In this document: positions 53,801-56,670 of the stretch, piece after piece
How positions within the stretch are numbered: the first letter of the stretch is position 1
Layout of the letters: each line of letters begins with the position of its first letter
NCBI GenBank assembly: GCA_903813345.2
Contig: CAIIXF020000005.1
Coordinates: 26,227,375 to 26,291,374, forward strand
Reading direction: 5' to 3'
Origin: Owenia fusiformis
Lineage: Eukaryota; Annelida; Polychaeta; Sabellida; Oweniidae
Length of the DNA: 64,000 nucleotides
The notes under the pieces: generated by a model
Seen by the model: only the letters and a program-made list of their open reading frames with translations
What the model was told of the DNA's origin: nothing
The model's database searches: none
Position numbers and translations under genes: made by a program

Positions 53801-56670
53801 TTTTTCAAGATGGCGGCTAGATTTCAAAATGGCGGCCATTTTTCGTAAAAAAACTTAACCTTTGATAACTCAAATACCAGTGAACGGATTTGGTTCAAAT
53901 TGTATATGATGATGCCAAGGGACACAGTAGATCTGTTCGAGTTACAATTTTCAAGATGGCCGCTGAATTTCAAAATGGTGGCCATTTTTCGTAAAAAAAC
54001 GTAATCTCTGGTAACTCAAATACCAGTGAACGGATTTGGTTCAAATTTTATATGATGATGCCTAGGGACAAAGGAGCTTCGCTCAAGATGGGATTTTCAA
54101 GATGGCCACTGATTGTCAAAATGGCTGCCATTTTTCGTAAAAAAACCTAATCTTTGATAACTCAAATACCAGTGAACGGATTTGGCTCAAATTTTATATG
54201 ATAATGCCTAGGGACAAAACAGATCTGTTCAAGAAAGAATTTTCAAGATGGCGGCTTGATATTCAAAATGGCGGCCATTTTTCGTAAAAAAGGTAATCTT
54301 TGATAACTCAAATACCAGTGAACCGATTTGGCTCAAATTTTATATGATGATGCCTAGGAACAAACAAGATCTGTTCGAGAAAGAATTTTCAAGATGGCGG
54401 CTGAATTTCAAAATGGACGCCATTTTTCGTAAAAAACGTAATCTTTGATAACTCAAATACCAGTGAACAGATTTGGCTCATTTTTTAAATGATGATTTCT
54501 AGGGACACAGTAGATCTGTTCGAGAAAATTTTTTCAAGATGGCGGCTGAATTTCAAAATGGTCGCCATTTTTCATAAGAAAAAACGTAATCTTTGATAAG
54601 TCAAATACCAGTGAACAGATTTGGTTCAAATTTTATATGCTGATGCCTAGAAACACAGTAGCTCTGTTCGAGAAAAAAATTTTAAGATGGCGGCTATGGC
54701 TGCCATTTTTCATTTTCGTAATCTGGTAACTCAACTGCCGTTCGGTGGGATTTGCTACTCCGTGGAGTTGCTGTTTTTCTAGTTTACATTTTGTAAAACC
54801 ATTATGCTGTTAATGTAAATGCTGCCATATCACCTGGTTATTAATTAATTAATATTTATTATTTAATATTTCTTATTTCCACCTATTAAAATAATAATAC
54901 TGTAAATGTAAATCCCTCTTATCATCTGGTAATAAATTAAAACCGACAGGATATTAGATAATTAAAACTCATCAGTGTAATTTGATTATACCTAGGACTC
55001 CTTGTAAATGCAATAAGCTACTCTCAGTTTTATAGTCTTGATCAGTTCTATGTAAAGTTTGCCACTCACATAGCCCTGATGCATTAGGATAAAGTTCACA
55101 ATACAGTTAATCTCATGCAGTTTAAAAAATTCATAATTATGATTTCTTGTGTCTATACATGTACTGTATATATATATGATTTGTACATGTTCATAAGTTG
55201 TACATGTATCATTATTTCCAAACTATATTAAGCCCTTTATTTGTATATTTTAGAATCAGATAATTTGACGCGTGTGTTACGAACCATCATAGAGGGCGCC
55301 ACAGAAATACCTGATCCAACTGCTCAAAAGTCGTGCTACAACATCCTGAAGAGACTGGTGGAACTGTGGGGTAAGTTTCAAAAACATTCATACAGTTGTA
55401 TCAAAGAAAGACTTTCTACAGCTCTAAAAATCCATACTGTGGATATGTCCATGCTGTAAACAACTGTGTTCCTTTGGTTACATATCTTAAAAAAATTTAT
55501 TTTGACTGGGATATCTTTCGAAAAAATCTTTTCAGAATTTATTGAAAAACCTGACATCACTAGCACTCTCCCATTAATAGATATGATGATATACTATGAT
55601 TTTTAAGTTCTAATCATTCAGCATCTGTAATGTGAACTTTACTGCTACTACAATGGTTTCAAATTGATAATTGAAGTGATTTTGATTTTTAGGCGGTGAA
55701 ACTGGTCTGAATGGATTTGATGACTATATATACAAAAGTATTGTACCCTGTTGTTTCCTTGGGCCTTCTAAACCCACCTTTGATCTCAATGATGGTCAAA
55801 CAGTACTGGTGAGTATTATAAATACACATTAGTAAACCTTGAGTAGTATGTACACTCAAGTAAAGCTTGAGTAATACATACATTTGAGTTATGTGCGCAA
55901 TCCAAAAATGACTCAAAAATGGCAGAGCCAGAATCCGAACTTTTTCTATTGCTCAAAGATAATGTTGTTATCTTGTTGAATGATTTTATGCAGTACTATG
56001 CCAAAACCGAATATGCTATCTCTCTCAATTGTAAAGTTGTTCATGCATACCTGTGTTACATGCATTGCTACTCTACACAGCAAAAAATAAAGAATGTCCC
56101 ATTATAATTGAGTTACTCCAAAAATTAAGAGGATTGCATATTTTTTGTCACACTGTATTTACATTGGACGACCATAGACTGAGACGCTACCATTCGGTAT
56201 TATTCATTGCAACATATTCTCATGGTTTCAGGCTCTGGGAGAGAGTGCTCTGTGTATGCGTGCAATCCTGGCCAAGTTGGGGGAACAGTTCTGTGTGTTT
56301 CTACTGACTGACTACCTACCTAAACTGAATGTATCCTCACAATTGGCAGCTGAGTATTGCCAAGCACTGAAGTCAGACAACAAAACATTTAAAGCTTATA
56401 CAAAAGTATGTTTTTATCATTTTTTGTTATATACCAAAACCATTAAATAACTACCCCCCCCCTAAACCATATCTATCGATGAATTGACATGTTATCAAAA
56501 TGTAGTAACAAAATGTTTTAGATTTGCAATATTTCGATTTATTCAATAAATCTTTTTCAAGCAACTGAAAATTGTTCCTATAAAACAAAATGTATTCAGA
56601 TATTGATGAATTTTTAGTCACCTTTATGTGTTTTTATTTGCAGACATTTTTTACGAGAGTGAGATCATGA
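11804..56670 (+). CDS. XPOT: exportin-T (tRNA nuclear export receptor), complete 22-exon coding region
   Basis: Karyopherin-beta family receptor that carries mature tRNA out of the nucleus with Ran-GTP. The 22 exons listed separately join without a phase error into 965 codons plus stop; vertebrate XPOT is about the same length. Family-specific stretches can be read along the whole length: MDEEALLGLLPTAD at the start, FIRNKIAQLF, LYLKVLMAIDSEVVDRDI, NTLIKDTMREQC, GAYVSWIDIGHIAND, QFFIYETAGILI, FFTRVRS at the end. All introns are GT-AG. The start is the ATG at 11804, because the first 20 residues match the family N-terminus. Introns 6, 7, 16 and 18 are inflated by repeats and mobile DNA; the others total only a few kb. 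No frameshift or stop, so it looks functional. Probable polyadenylation signals: AATAAA at 57442 or 59214. Confidence 0.97.
11882..11960 (+). mobile_element. 5' end fragment of a Helentron-like element (CGCACTTT family)
   Basis: TTATCGCACTTTGAAAAAGTG, the same 5' terminal hairpin as the complete element at 23253, followed by TATATTGTCTTCAATCTTGTGC. The rest is lost; a different inverted-repeat element follows. It starts 18 bp past XPOT exon 1. Confidence 0.6.
12085..12244. mobile_element. 160-bp hairpin MITE in XPOT intron 1
   Basis: ATATAGACCTCAGAGCAGGAGTATTATCG at the left is mirrored by CGATATTACCCCTGCTCTTCGGTCTATAT at the right; inner arms GGGCTAGGCAC / GTGCCTAGCCC. Single long hairpin without coding capacity. 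Confidence 0.66.
12340..12425 (+). CDS. XPOT: XPOT coding exon 2 (residues 21-49)
   Basis: After GATTTTTAG, ends phase 2 at GTGAGT. Encodes ATQYFEQLKESSNGWEICAG, matching the first HEAT helices of the family. Confidence 0.93.
12620..12686 (+). mobile_element. 3' end of a Helentron-like copy (CACCAC family)
   Basis: TGTCTGTAACAAATGGCAGGTGGTGACATTTTGCATGTTAATGC, ending in CTTA before T. It lacks the 5' hairpin. Its end is 40 bp upstream of XPOT exon 3. Confidence 0.55.
12727..12853 (+). CDS. XPOT: XPOT coding exon 3 (residues 49-91)
   Basis: After TTGTTCCAG, ends phase 0 at GTAAGT. Encodes NDHVRFFLLQVVENYLKARY and the helix ending LIISLLQQQ. Confidence 0.93.
12861..13094. mobile_element. 234-bp hAT-like MITE at the XPOT exon 3 splice donor
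   Basis: TIRs CAGGGCTCTCGCCAG and TGGTGAGAGCCCTG. The 5-bp direct repeat AAGTG flanks it (12856-12860 and 13095-13099), the left copy being part of the exon 3 donor GTAAGTG. Related ends occur at 40479 (CAGGGTTCTCACCAGG) and near 53270 (AGTGAGAACCCTGG). Confidence 0.68.
13085..13300. repeat. dispersed repeat, copy 1
   Basis: GATCACCCAGCATTGAGTCAAGTG followed by ACACCCACAAAATGAGAAAAA and ATTGGCATATTTTGACCA. In reverse orientation it matches 33283-33456, and in part 31136-31170 and 31425-31545. Probably an old non-autonomous element; termini not defined. Confidence 0.45.
13548..13766 (+). CDS. XPOT: XPOT coding exon 4 (residues 92-164)
   Basis: After TGCTTTCAG, ends phase 0 at GTATGT. Encodes FIRNKIAQLFSLVYVADYPH and LYLKVLMAIDSEVVDRDI, highly diagnostic XPOT segments. 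Confidence 0.96.
14134..14217 (+). CDS. XPOT: XPOT coding exon 5 (residues 165-192)
   Basis: Phase 0 to phase 0 between GTTTTAG and GTAAGG. Encodes ETQRNTLIKDTMREQCVPQM, conserved in XPOT. Confidence 0.95.
14586..14855 (+). CDS. XPOT: XPOT coding exon 6 (residues 193-282)
   Basis: Phase 0 to phase 0, the longest XPOT exon. Encodes GAYVSWIDIGHIAND and ESACDCIIEIISKGMDPLAK. Confidence 0.96.
14920..16497. mobile_element. 1578-bp long-TIR DNA transposon (MULE-like) in XPOT intron 6
   Basis: Begins GGTTACCTGTATTTT and ends AAAATACAGGTAACC. The arms (about 130 bp) continue through GGCGGGCGCTTTTATTTT and GGGGTGGTAGGATCAAAAAC. The 9-bp direct repeat ATTTGAAAG flanks it (14911-14919 and 16498-16506). 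Without it, intron 6 would be about 0.2 kb, the size of its neighbours. Nine-base duplication and long TIRs fit the Mutator group. No transposase; it contains a second inverted-repeat element at about 15160-16001. Confidence 0.82.
15160..16001. repeat. inverted-repeat element nested in the intron 6 transposon
   Basis: GGGTTTGTAGAAAAAA at the left and TTTTTTTCTACAAACCC at the right. Arms of about 270-290 bp are alike through CTACCCGGTACCCG, TTAGAAAACGTGTAAGATTT, AAATAAAAAGCATTTTAAGG and ATATGACC. A middle of roughly 280 bp (15430-15710) is unique here. Part of the arm recurs near 61808 (AACTTCCTTCAAAATT...CTGGCTACGCCTAT), so it is a dispersed family. Confidence 0.68.
16662..16741 (+). CDS. XPOT: XPOT coding exon 7 (residues 283-309)
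   Basis: After GATTTCAG, ends phase 2 at GTAAGT. Encodes DEDPDYLAKLARLVDSIGTN. The next exon is 11.7 kb away. Confidence 0.93.
16748..17899 (+). other. left part of XPOT intron 7, no feature
   Basis: AT-rich, apparently unique intronic sequence between the donor and the large composite transposon. A 72-codon frame at 16810 resembles nothing known. Confidence 0.4.
17917..18036 (+). repeat. left subterminal array, 8 x 15 bp
   Basis: Eight copies of CCCAGTTGTCCGAAA; copies 6 and 7 vary (CCCATTTTTCCGAAA, CCCAGTTCTCCGAAA). Because 15 is divisible by 3, all frames stay open and give false PSCPK- or QLSET-type peptides. Confidence 0.93.
18771..19510. repeat. inverted-repeat element, arms about 195 bp
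   Basis: TTTGAATTTTTATTTACGATG at the left faces AGTAAATAAAAATTCAACTT at the right. The arms match at roughly 80% through TAATATTGATAGAAACGTAA, TTTATTTCCAATACCT and AAAATCGTCATTCCC. Lies inside the foldback-like element; old copy, no coding. Confidence 0.65.
20254..20693. repeat. 440-bp near-complete palindrome
   Basis: Arms match from CCACGTGG / CGACGTGGGG inward through CGACCGTTAATT, TTTTTGACCTACC, GTCTGATACTGCACCG and CAGCTG, and meet at GAAGGCCTTC near 20481. A transcript would make one long hairpin. Lies inside the foldback-like element. Confidence 0.72.
22739..25190 (+). repeat. 172-bp tandem repeats, split by a later insertion
   Basis: Copies begin at about 22739, 22911, 23090, 24735, 24907 and 25079 with TTATTAGTAATATTATGACA. 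Each contains GAGATACATATGCTCCATAT, TGGTCACCCCTGGGACGTC and AATGTACAATCATTTTT. The third copy is interrupted at 23253. Short open frames within are repeat artefacts. Confidence 0.85.
23253..24725 (+). mobile_element. Helentron-like element (CGCACTTT family), complete
   Basis: 5' end TTATCGCACTTTGAA with an immediate hairpin arm AAAAAGTGC, then TATATTGTC and a GCGGGCGTGCGG run. The body is two copies of a unit of roughly 600 bp. 3' end TTCAAAGTGCGATA, a small hairpin (GATATTTATC), ACTGTGT and CTTG. Neighbouring 172-bp repeats show the empty site (CATTTTTCTAC), so it inserted within a T run without a long duplication. Asymmetric inverted ends, a 3' hairpin and T-T insertion are described for Helentron-derived elements (HINEs). 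It encodes nothing. Confidence 0.72.
26753..27127 (-). other. unrecognised open frame beside the right subterminal array
   Basis: A 124-codon frame with moderately complex composition (contains SSRSYIFLLDSRHINMDILQ). It uses a non-ATG start in this reading and ends in AT-rich sequence. Its place just inside the foldback-like terminus is where a transposase exon could survive, but no motif supports that. Confidence 0.25.
27162..27296 (-). repeat. right subterminal array, 9 x 15 bp (inverted)
   Basis: Nine copies of TTTCGGASAACTGGG, the reverse complement of the left array. The three inner copies are GAGAACT, the six outer ones GACAACT, so copy types are sorted by position. Confidence 0.93.
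27455..28385 (+). mobile_element. Helentron-like element (CCACCGAAC family), 931 bp
   Basis: 5' TTATCCCATCGAACGAAGTTC then GGAGGGATATAGGG and CCGTCCGT repeats. The body is units of roughly 120 bp with AAAATGGCNGCCATTTT palindromes. 3' GATGGGATTCGCTACGC ending in CTGG before T. Same family as 53521-54782. It ends 25 bp upstream of XPOT exon 8, so it supplies or neighbours the branch-point region. Confidence 0.7.
28411..28606 (+). CDS. XPOT: XPOT coding exon 8 (residues 309-374)
   Basis: After TAATTTTCAG, completes a split Lys codon, ends phase 0 at GTAACT. Encodes LMLQSIENKVQFIFRFLCDE and a DDDVSG segment shared with the family. Confidence 0.95.
29180..29314 (+). CDS. XPOT: XPOT coding exon 9 (residues 375-419)
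   Basis: Phase 0 to phase 0. Encodes FDQEGEDEAMFQEYRKQLKV, strongly conserved in XPOT. Confidence 0.96.
29603..29740 (+). CDS. XPOT: XPOT coding exon 10 (residues 420-465)
   Basis: Phase 0 to phase 0 between TTATTACAG and GTAAGT. Encodes VVTTTHQFVENVFKAW and LELGVLLLYQVAEVFP. Confidence 0.92.
29797..30090 (+). repeat. 98-bp tandem repeat, 3 copies, in XPOT intron 10
   Basis: Units start at 29797, 29895 and 29993 with TTTGTGATTYCTCAAGTGCC. They differ by only a few bases (TATTAACATG / TATTATCATG), so the triplication is recent. Confidence 0.95.
30344..30412 (+). CDS. XPOT: XPOT coding exon 11 (residues 466-488)
   Basis: Phase 0 to phase 0, 23 codons. Encodes VSHGQHFSGDMSKVSSLQQM, a well conserved XPOT block. 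Confidence 0.96.
30657..30776 (+). CDS. XPOT: XPOT coding exon 12 (residues 489-528)
   Basis: Phase 0 to phase 0. Encodes LQYFETVVRYEKFFQHETQH, conserved in the family. A CNVCGC stretch precedes it. Confidence 0.95.
31187..31400 (+). mobile_element. Helentron-like copy (CACCAC family), 214 bp
   Basis: 5' TTATGTCATCACCAAAAG, a short interior with the TTCAAATCTGACTTTAGATT block, 3' AGGTGGTGACATTTTGTCAT ending in CTTG before T. Confidence 0.68.
31592..31686 (+). CDS. XPOT: XPOT coding exon 13 (residues 529-560)
   Basis: After GCATTCCAG, ends phase 2 at GTTTGT. Encodes TAFLDERGLRNPSAKVCSRA and YLFSRFVKAV. Confidence 0.95.
32165..32330 (+). CDS. XPOT: XPOT coding exon 14 (residues 560-615)
   Basis: Phase 2 in, phase 0 out. 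Encodes EDQFFIYETAGILIISS, a diagnostic XPOT block. Confidence 0.96.
32581..32727 (+). mobile_element. minimal Helentron-like copy (CACCAC family), 147 bp
   Basis: Both ends present: TTATGTCACCTCCAGAAGTG and AGGTGGTGACATTTTGCATA...TGC-CTTG. No internal tandem repeats. It ends 16 bp upstream of XPOT exon 15, so the polypyrimidine tract directly adjoins it. Confidence 0.72.
32744..32886 (+). CDS. XPOT: XPOT coding exon 15 (residues 616-663)
   Basis: After GATTTGCAG, ends phase 2 at GTAAGT. Encodes KKQELMKSLLAPIVSKFSDL and AESLNHAMAFA. Confidence 0.95.
33283..33456. repeat. dispersed repeat, copy 2
   Basis: Reverse-orientation match to 13085-13300: TGGTCAAAATATACCAATTTT, AAGTGGGTGCAAATGGA (twice) and CACTTGCTCTAATGCTGGGA. 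Close to the exon 16 acceptor. Confidence 0.5.
33477..33590 (+). CDS. XPOT: XPOT coding exon 16 (residues 663-701)
   Basis: Phase 2 in and out. Encodes SRSSKGFSNNQTMKVCGCVE, like the conserved SKAFSNKQT...CGC segment of XPOT. Confidence 0.95.
33849..35271. repeat. 63-bp minisatellite, about 23 copies, in XPOT intron 16
   Basis: Unit contains TTGACATTTGCCTCACCTAA, GTTCAAATGTAGTACCTCCT and CTAGTCTAATTTTGCCCCAC. A few units are shortened (for example near 34590 and 34760, lacking CACCTATTGACATTTGC). Because 63 is divisible by 3, both strands stay open for up to 265 codons; these peptides are artefacts. Variants are intermixed. Confidence 0.95.
35467..35638 (+). CDS. XPOT: XPOT coding exon 17 (residues 701-758)
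   Basis: Phase 2 in, phase 0 out. Encodes GVRQYLHRMVVCLEAEILPF and EIYDFIPLMNQVVMKFK. Confidence 0.96.
35959..36148 (+). CDS. XPOT: XPOT coding exon 18 (residues 759-822)
   Basis: After TATTTCAG, ends phase 1 at GTAAGT. Encodes FLQQVFLPLVQTIFTTL and KMLRRGYFSFVSTIV. The next XPOT exon is 19.1 kb downstream. Confidence 0.96.
36523..37155 (-). pseudogene. fibrinogen-related gene A, exon 2 (FReD domain), frameshifted
   Basis: Exon 2 begins after TTTTTTCCACAG (minus strand) and continues exon 1 in phase 1. It encodes a fibrinogen-related domain: DGVNQIV, RRFDGSINFFQDWVPYKKGF, GEFFLGFDNI, the Ca-site-like DRDNDEDDEHN and a C-terminal FVMKIIPL. Compared with gene B, two bases are missing near 37047-37054 (CTATATCACAAG against CTATATATCACAAG), which shifts the frame early in the domain and gives a stop at once. 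The rest stays open, so the lesion is young, or it is an assembly or allelic artefact. Antisense within XPOT intron 18. Confidence 0.78.
37416..37890 (-). CDS. fibrinogen-related gene A, exon 1 (signal peptide and coiled coil)
   Basis: ATG at 37890, donor GTAAAA after 37416, ending in phase 1. Residues 1-23 form a signal peptide (MLFQKYLAIFSIFLVFWLHS...). A Lys/Asn-rich stretch (KKKKKNNKKNHKKN) follows, then a Cys (ICKK), then a long amphipathic helix (about residues 65-155; IQLSSKGQNMSNLENVSNEI, LNNLQNELNGLIQAQ) likely to oligomerise. Signal peptide-coiled coil-FReD is the layout of secreted invertebrate lectins of the FREP/ficolin-like type. Its FReD exon carries a frameshift. The Lys/Asn stretch is absent from gene B. 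Confidence 0.78.
38688..39325 (-). CDS. fibrinogen-related gene B, exon 2 (FReD domain), intact
   Basis: Acceptor TTTTTTCCACAG, phase 1, 212 codons to TGA at 38688-38690. Fibrinogen-related domain with MELPDGVNQIV, YITRRFDGSVFFDQDWVSYK, GEFFLGMDNI, FSTRDRDNDEDDEHNVALHN, GPGWYGKLGEGSNIFGIY and FVMKIIPL. The calcium-site region DRDND is present. The canonical NCA and WWYxxC cysteines near the ligand pocket are replaced (NVA, GWYGKL), while other cysteines (KCEAEY, TCSDQ, FCQQWMC) are present, so disulfide pattern and ligand specificity probably differ from ficolins. Closely similar to gene A; both are antisense in XPOT intron 18. Confidence 0.88.
39536..39974 (-). CDS. fibrinogen-related gene B, exon 1 (signal peptide and coiled coil)
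   Basis: ATG at 39974; donor GTAATG after 39536, phase 1. Signal peptide MLFQKYFLIFTGICLEFLPD, then EICKKADFKLFQEKLLALHS and a long helix (TNEISSKILAIQHEVREELT, LNNLQNELSSQIQAQRDEA) predicted to coil. Together with exon 2 it gives about 358 residues: a secreted, oligomeric FReD protein. A TTTAAATA element lies about 65 bp upstream of the ATG as a possible TATA box. Confidence 0.86.
40018..40573. other. spacer upstream of gene B, with a hAT-like repeat end
   Basis: AT-rich. CAGGGTTCTCACCAGGAAAT at 40480-40499 is the terminal block of the hAT-like MITE family seen at 12861; its partner end is not visible here, possibly because the LINE at 40584 inserted into it (a matching block AGTGAGAACCCTGG lies at about 53277). 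Confidence 0.45.
40862..42517 (-). CDS. LINE (minus) ORF2, part 2: reverse transcriptase and C-terminus
   Basis: Continues the RT of the segment at 47935-49540 across the nested insertion. RT motifs: QSGFLPKHNTVNQLV, IFLDLTSAFDLVPH (first catalytic Asp), GVPQGSVLGPLLFLIYINDL, FIFADDTSLYD (catalytic FADD), LGLVMDSKLNFNAH. The C-terminus has CPCGSRFQTTEHFLVKC, a zinc-knuckle-like cluster. Stop at 40862. The first codon is TTG at the insertion junction, not a real start. Confidence 0.92.
   Translation of the reverse strand, partial: YGRLLFHLLDNNLLYKFQSGFLPKHNTVNQLVNIIHDLHINIDQGKNVRSIFLDLTSAFDLVPHRLLLKKLRAYGCDNNFVSLMTSYLSNRRIQVRVNNSLSRWSKDHEQLNQLNAEVEPVDNGNRNHNLIINAGVPQGSVLGPLLFLIYINDLPDNLNSKTFIFADDTSLYDAYDKNEVHMNINQPLQHDLDTLNNWASVWKMKFKAQKSADITFSGLRTQVNNQSPLFLGDEEVPKCIMHKHLGLVMDSKLNFNAHIDQLIVKINNLIRPLKALCKKLSAKHLETIYNAYFIPHYDYCDIIYNKASLTKLQALDKLHYRAACLISGAIHGSSTDKVFASLNWKSLASRREEHLKIFIFKARFNCFPPFICDLVRSYEITHTRNLRSQPDYRIPNQISVSSEKSTLFKSMTLWNKLPNTSRVGQPISRFKKSVRECMSLVSVSTSKMNIFMPRHIEIVFNRLRAGLLLNSHLYSHNFVSVTDPKCPCGSRFQTTEHFLVKCPLLVNERDVLLAGLTDLNLLSEFENFSNQNKTDFLLYGDNSLSVEVNEN
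42497..43057 (+). CDS. LINE (plus) ORF1-like RNA-binding protein, 5'-truncated
   Basis: Coiled-coil start (LSSLETQNELLKEDVATLQV), then YSRRTTIRVLGIAENEGENC and KATDVEIAHRVGR, the RRM-type core of L1-like ORF1 proteins (transposase 22 family) that coat LINE RNA. 186 codons, shorter than usual. The ATG and first 7-8 codons lie in antisense sequence of the host LINE; element sequence starts at about 42518. Thus the natural N-terminus was lost at insertion and a start was gained by chance. Confidence 0.82.
   Translation: MKKKSSVQPIKNKLSSLETQNELLKEDVATLQVELKDLRFACNHNAQYSRRTTIRVLGIAENEGENCAEKVVQALVQHKVHNDLKATDVEIAHRVGRITSGNNSKPRHIIARLKFRGTKDIIMKNKKNLKGSNILVFEDLSPLNRQLLDYIKKSPEVESAWSSNGKIVGKLKTGSIQRFQISDMGL
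43058..44622 (+). other. interval between ORF1 and ORF2 of the plus-strand LINE
   Basis: Unusually long (1.56 kb) for a LINE inter-ORF gap. It contains a tandem duplication of about 95 bp at 43582-43800 (GCTATTTTAAATCCCCCATGG twice, ACCAAACCTGGAAACCAA twice) and a T run at 44391. No coding frame recognised. Confidence 0.55.
44623..47718 (+). CDS. LINE (plus) ORF2: endonuclease-reverse transcriptase, intact
   Basis: 1031 codons, no stop. APE endonuclease motifs: LHCNIRSLPSN, ALSETWLY, CVYKPPN, AGDFNIDLF, ISDHFPIFA. RT motifs: KVIPIYKKDDK, NYRPISVLPVFSKILEKI, QFGFREKRST, GLFIDFSKAFDTIDH, CGIPQGSILGPLFFILYIND, LFADDTNLL (catalytic FADD), LSLNANKTKY, FLGITIDNHLNWKRH. It nicks target DNA and primes cDNA synthesis there. 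Belongs to the CR1/L2/Jockey-like assemblage; the exact clade needs a tree. The first about 70 residues are acidic and unrecognised. The start could be a later Met, because the ATG at 44623 overlaps sequence without a clear signal. Confidence 0.94.
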   Translation: MSCPWSEFPFFNITDSTEFIDIVPNGDSIISFENKVFNPLEIRDDDPDAPDFDNTTKEYMAKNEYVTLSDFNNNLNSKNNIDMSILHCNIRSLPSNHWKLSNLLASIDKNISVIALSETWLYKDQEDNFSDFVNYRGFFNSRTTRGGGVGLLIHKSLNIKERTDLKFNNINCDVITIEVIVEKGKNILITCVYKPPNVDLEEFNNDLDVYLSLISRENNKLSYIAGDFNIDLFKSVEHENTENFYNIMSSYNLIPVIYKATRVTSTTATLIDNIFTNDSKVDLCGIIYNDISDHFPIFAVSNKPVNKTTFMKRSIRKYTDESILRFKEILSNESWIDITNFNDANESYNKFEEKLSEFYDECFPLKQITIKLYNNNQKPWITSAILKSIRYKSKLYKKYLRNPTDQNKKQYKTYANQLKSTIKLSEKQYYNNKFKLNQGNIKANWQIINEILQRKNKNNNIPDFFIQNNVKITNKQDIANQFNNFFVKVGEKLAAKIPKSDKKPLDFMQTLGQQASSIFLDPVDVNELQKIISNLKPSAAGHDDFKPFIMKECGFVLYQPLMHIFNLSISNGVFPDQLKIAKVIPIYKKDDKHFFTNYRPISVLPVFSKILEKIMHKRITKFIDIIDILYTNQFGFREKRSTFMGVLTFIEKIRKSIDDGEFTIGLFIDFSKAFDTIDHNILFDKLQYYGIRGVALDWIKSYFKNRFQQTLYKETISNRELITCGIPQGSILGPLFFILYINDIYLSSPTLFFVLFADDTNLLIKGKNLHDLTETLNTELKHIEEWLVTNKLSLNANKTKYIIFSSRQKRFNANNIKIYLNDKQLEQVDHINFLGITIDNHLNWKRHIASVNAKISRTIGILYRVKQLLNISGFMSIYYSLIYSHLIYGNVIWGETCSSLNSLYLVQKKFTRIATNSDYRAHSLPLFKQLNLLNIFDIHKQQKCLFMYKWINKLDNYQKIFPNFFKMVQARHDHNTRNKDSYDKPKVRTNYGISMLTFTAPTIWNQLPNKIKSSRSVHIMKRELKKYFVNN
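47935..49540 (-). CDS. LINE (minus) ORF2, part 1: endonuclease and start of RT
   Basis: APE-type endonuclease: DFLKNYAAKEEFHIIALCEA (CEA where SET is usual), FLYGFFYRSPS, FINGDFNARNDFWYEDDHN, SCIDLIITN, IGNSDHCAIVSNI. Then the linker, and the RT start INKSHGPDGVTN, GTVIPIFKKGDRG, ISNYRPVTLLCTFSKILEKI, where the plus-strand LINE interrupts it. Codons beyond EKI (poly-Ile/Leu) come from the (TAA)n tail. Upstream, the frame continues without stop to a single-base gap at about 49541-49545 that separates it from the 2A-like leader. Confidence 0.92.
49541..49998 (-). CDS. LINE (minus) hydrophobic leader ending in a 2A-like motif
   Basis: About 153 residues from ATG 49998. Three or more hydrophobic segments (about residues 42-64, 69-95 and 108-130) suggest a multi-pass membrane or signal-type leader. 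It ends LLLLISGDIETNP, the core of 2A-like ribosome-skipping peptides (consensus DxExNPGP). A missing G at about 49541-49545 replaces the final GP by a frameshift; with it, the frame would run straight into the endonuclease. 2A-like sequences are known upstream of the endonuclease in APE-type LINEs of aquatic animals; a multi-pass leader of this kind is what I find unusual. Confidence 0.78.
49999..51537 (-). other. 5' region of the minus-strand LINE
   Basis: 1.5 kb between the 10-bp duplication and the leader ATG. Short open frames (50210-50455, 50001-50216) have no recognisable domain and no clear ORF1. Presumably 5' UTR with an internal promoter. Confidence 0.5.
51657..53131 (+). mobile_element. 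Helentron-like element (CACCAC family), 1475 bp, with internal tandem repeats
   Basis: 5' TTATGTCACCACCAAAAGTG, GTGACATATTGTTATGGTC, present twice in a 50-bp duplication (51657 and 51707). A GGCGGTTGG linker follows, then about ten units with CTCAGAAATTCAAATCTGAC, TTTGACCTTCAATGACCTTC and AAGGTCAAAAAGGTC. 3' AGGTGGTGACATTTTGTCAT, then GTTAATGC and CTTG before T. No coding capacity. In XPOT intron 18, 110 bp beyond the LINE. Confidence 0.78.
53132..53291. repeat. hAT-like MITE fragment
   Basis: Contains repeated TTAGACT blocks and ends AGTGAGAACCCTGG, the complement of the CAGGGTTCTCACCAGG end at 40480. Left end not resolved. Confidence 0.4.
53521..54782 (+). mobile_element. Helentron-like element (CCACCGAAC family), 1262 bp
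   Basis: 5' TTATCCCACCGAACGAAGTT, GAGGGATATAGG, CCGTCCGT run. Eight or nine units of about 120 bp, each with AAGATGGCGGCTGAATTTCA, AAAATGGCGGCCATTTTTCG, AACTCAAATACCAGTGAACG and ATGATGCCTAGGGACA. 3' GTTCGGTGGGATT, hairpin ACTCC-GT-GGAGT, TGCTGTTTTT and CTAG before T. Non-coding. Confidence 0.78.
54783..55253 (+). other. right end of XPOT intron 18
   Basis: AT-rich unique sequence with a (TA)n run near 55171; acceptor TATATTTTAG at 55244-55253. Confidence 0.5.
55254..55370 (+). CDS. XPOT: XPOT coding exon 19 (residues 822-861)
   Basis: Phase 1 in and out. Encodes LTRVLRTIIEGATEIPDPTA and NILKRLVELWG, matching XPOT. Confidence 0.96.
55693..55808 (+). CDS. XPOT: XPOT coding exon 20 (residues 861-899)
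   Basis: Phase 1 in, phase 0 out. Encodes GFDDYIYKSIVPCCFLGPSK and TFDLNDGQTVL. Confidence 0.95.
56232..56405 (+). CDS. XPOT: XPOT coding exon 21 (residues 900-957)
   Basis: Phase 0 to phase 0. Encodes ALGESALCMRAILAKLGEQF and AAEYCQALKSDNKTFKAYTK. Confidence 0.95.
56644..56670 (+). CDS. XPOT: XPOT coding exon 22 (residues 958-965 and stop)
   Basis: After TTATTTGCAG. Encodes TFFTRVRS and TGA, corresponding to the short basic end (VFFQRAKP) of vertebrate XPOT. Confidence 0.92.
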   Translation, partial: TFFTRVRS

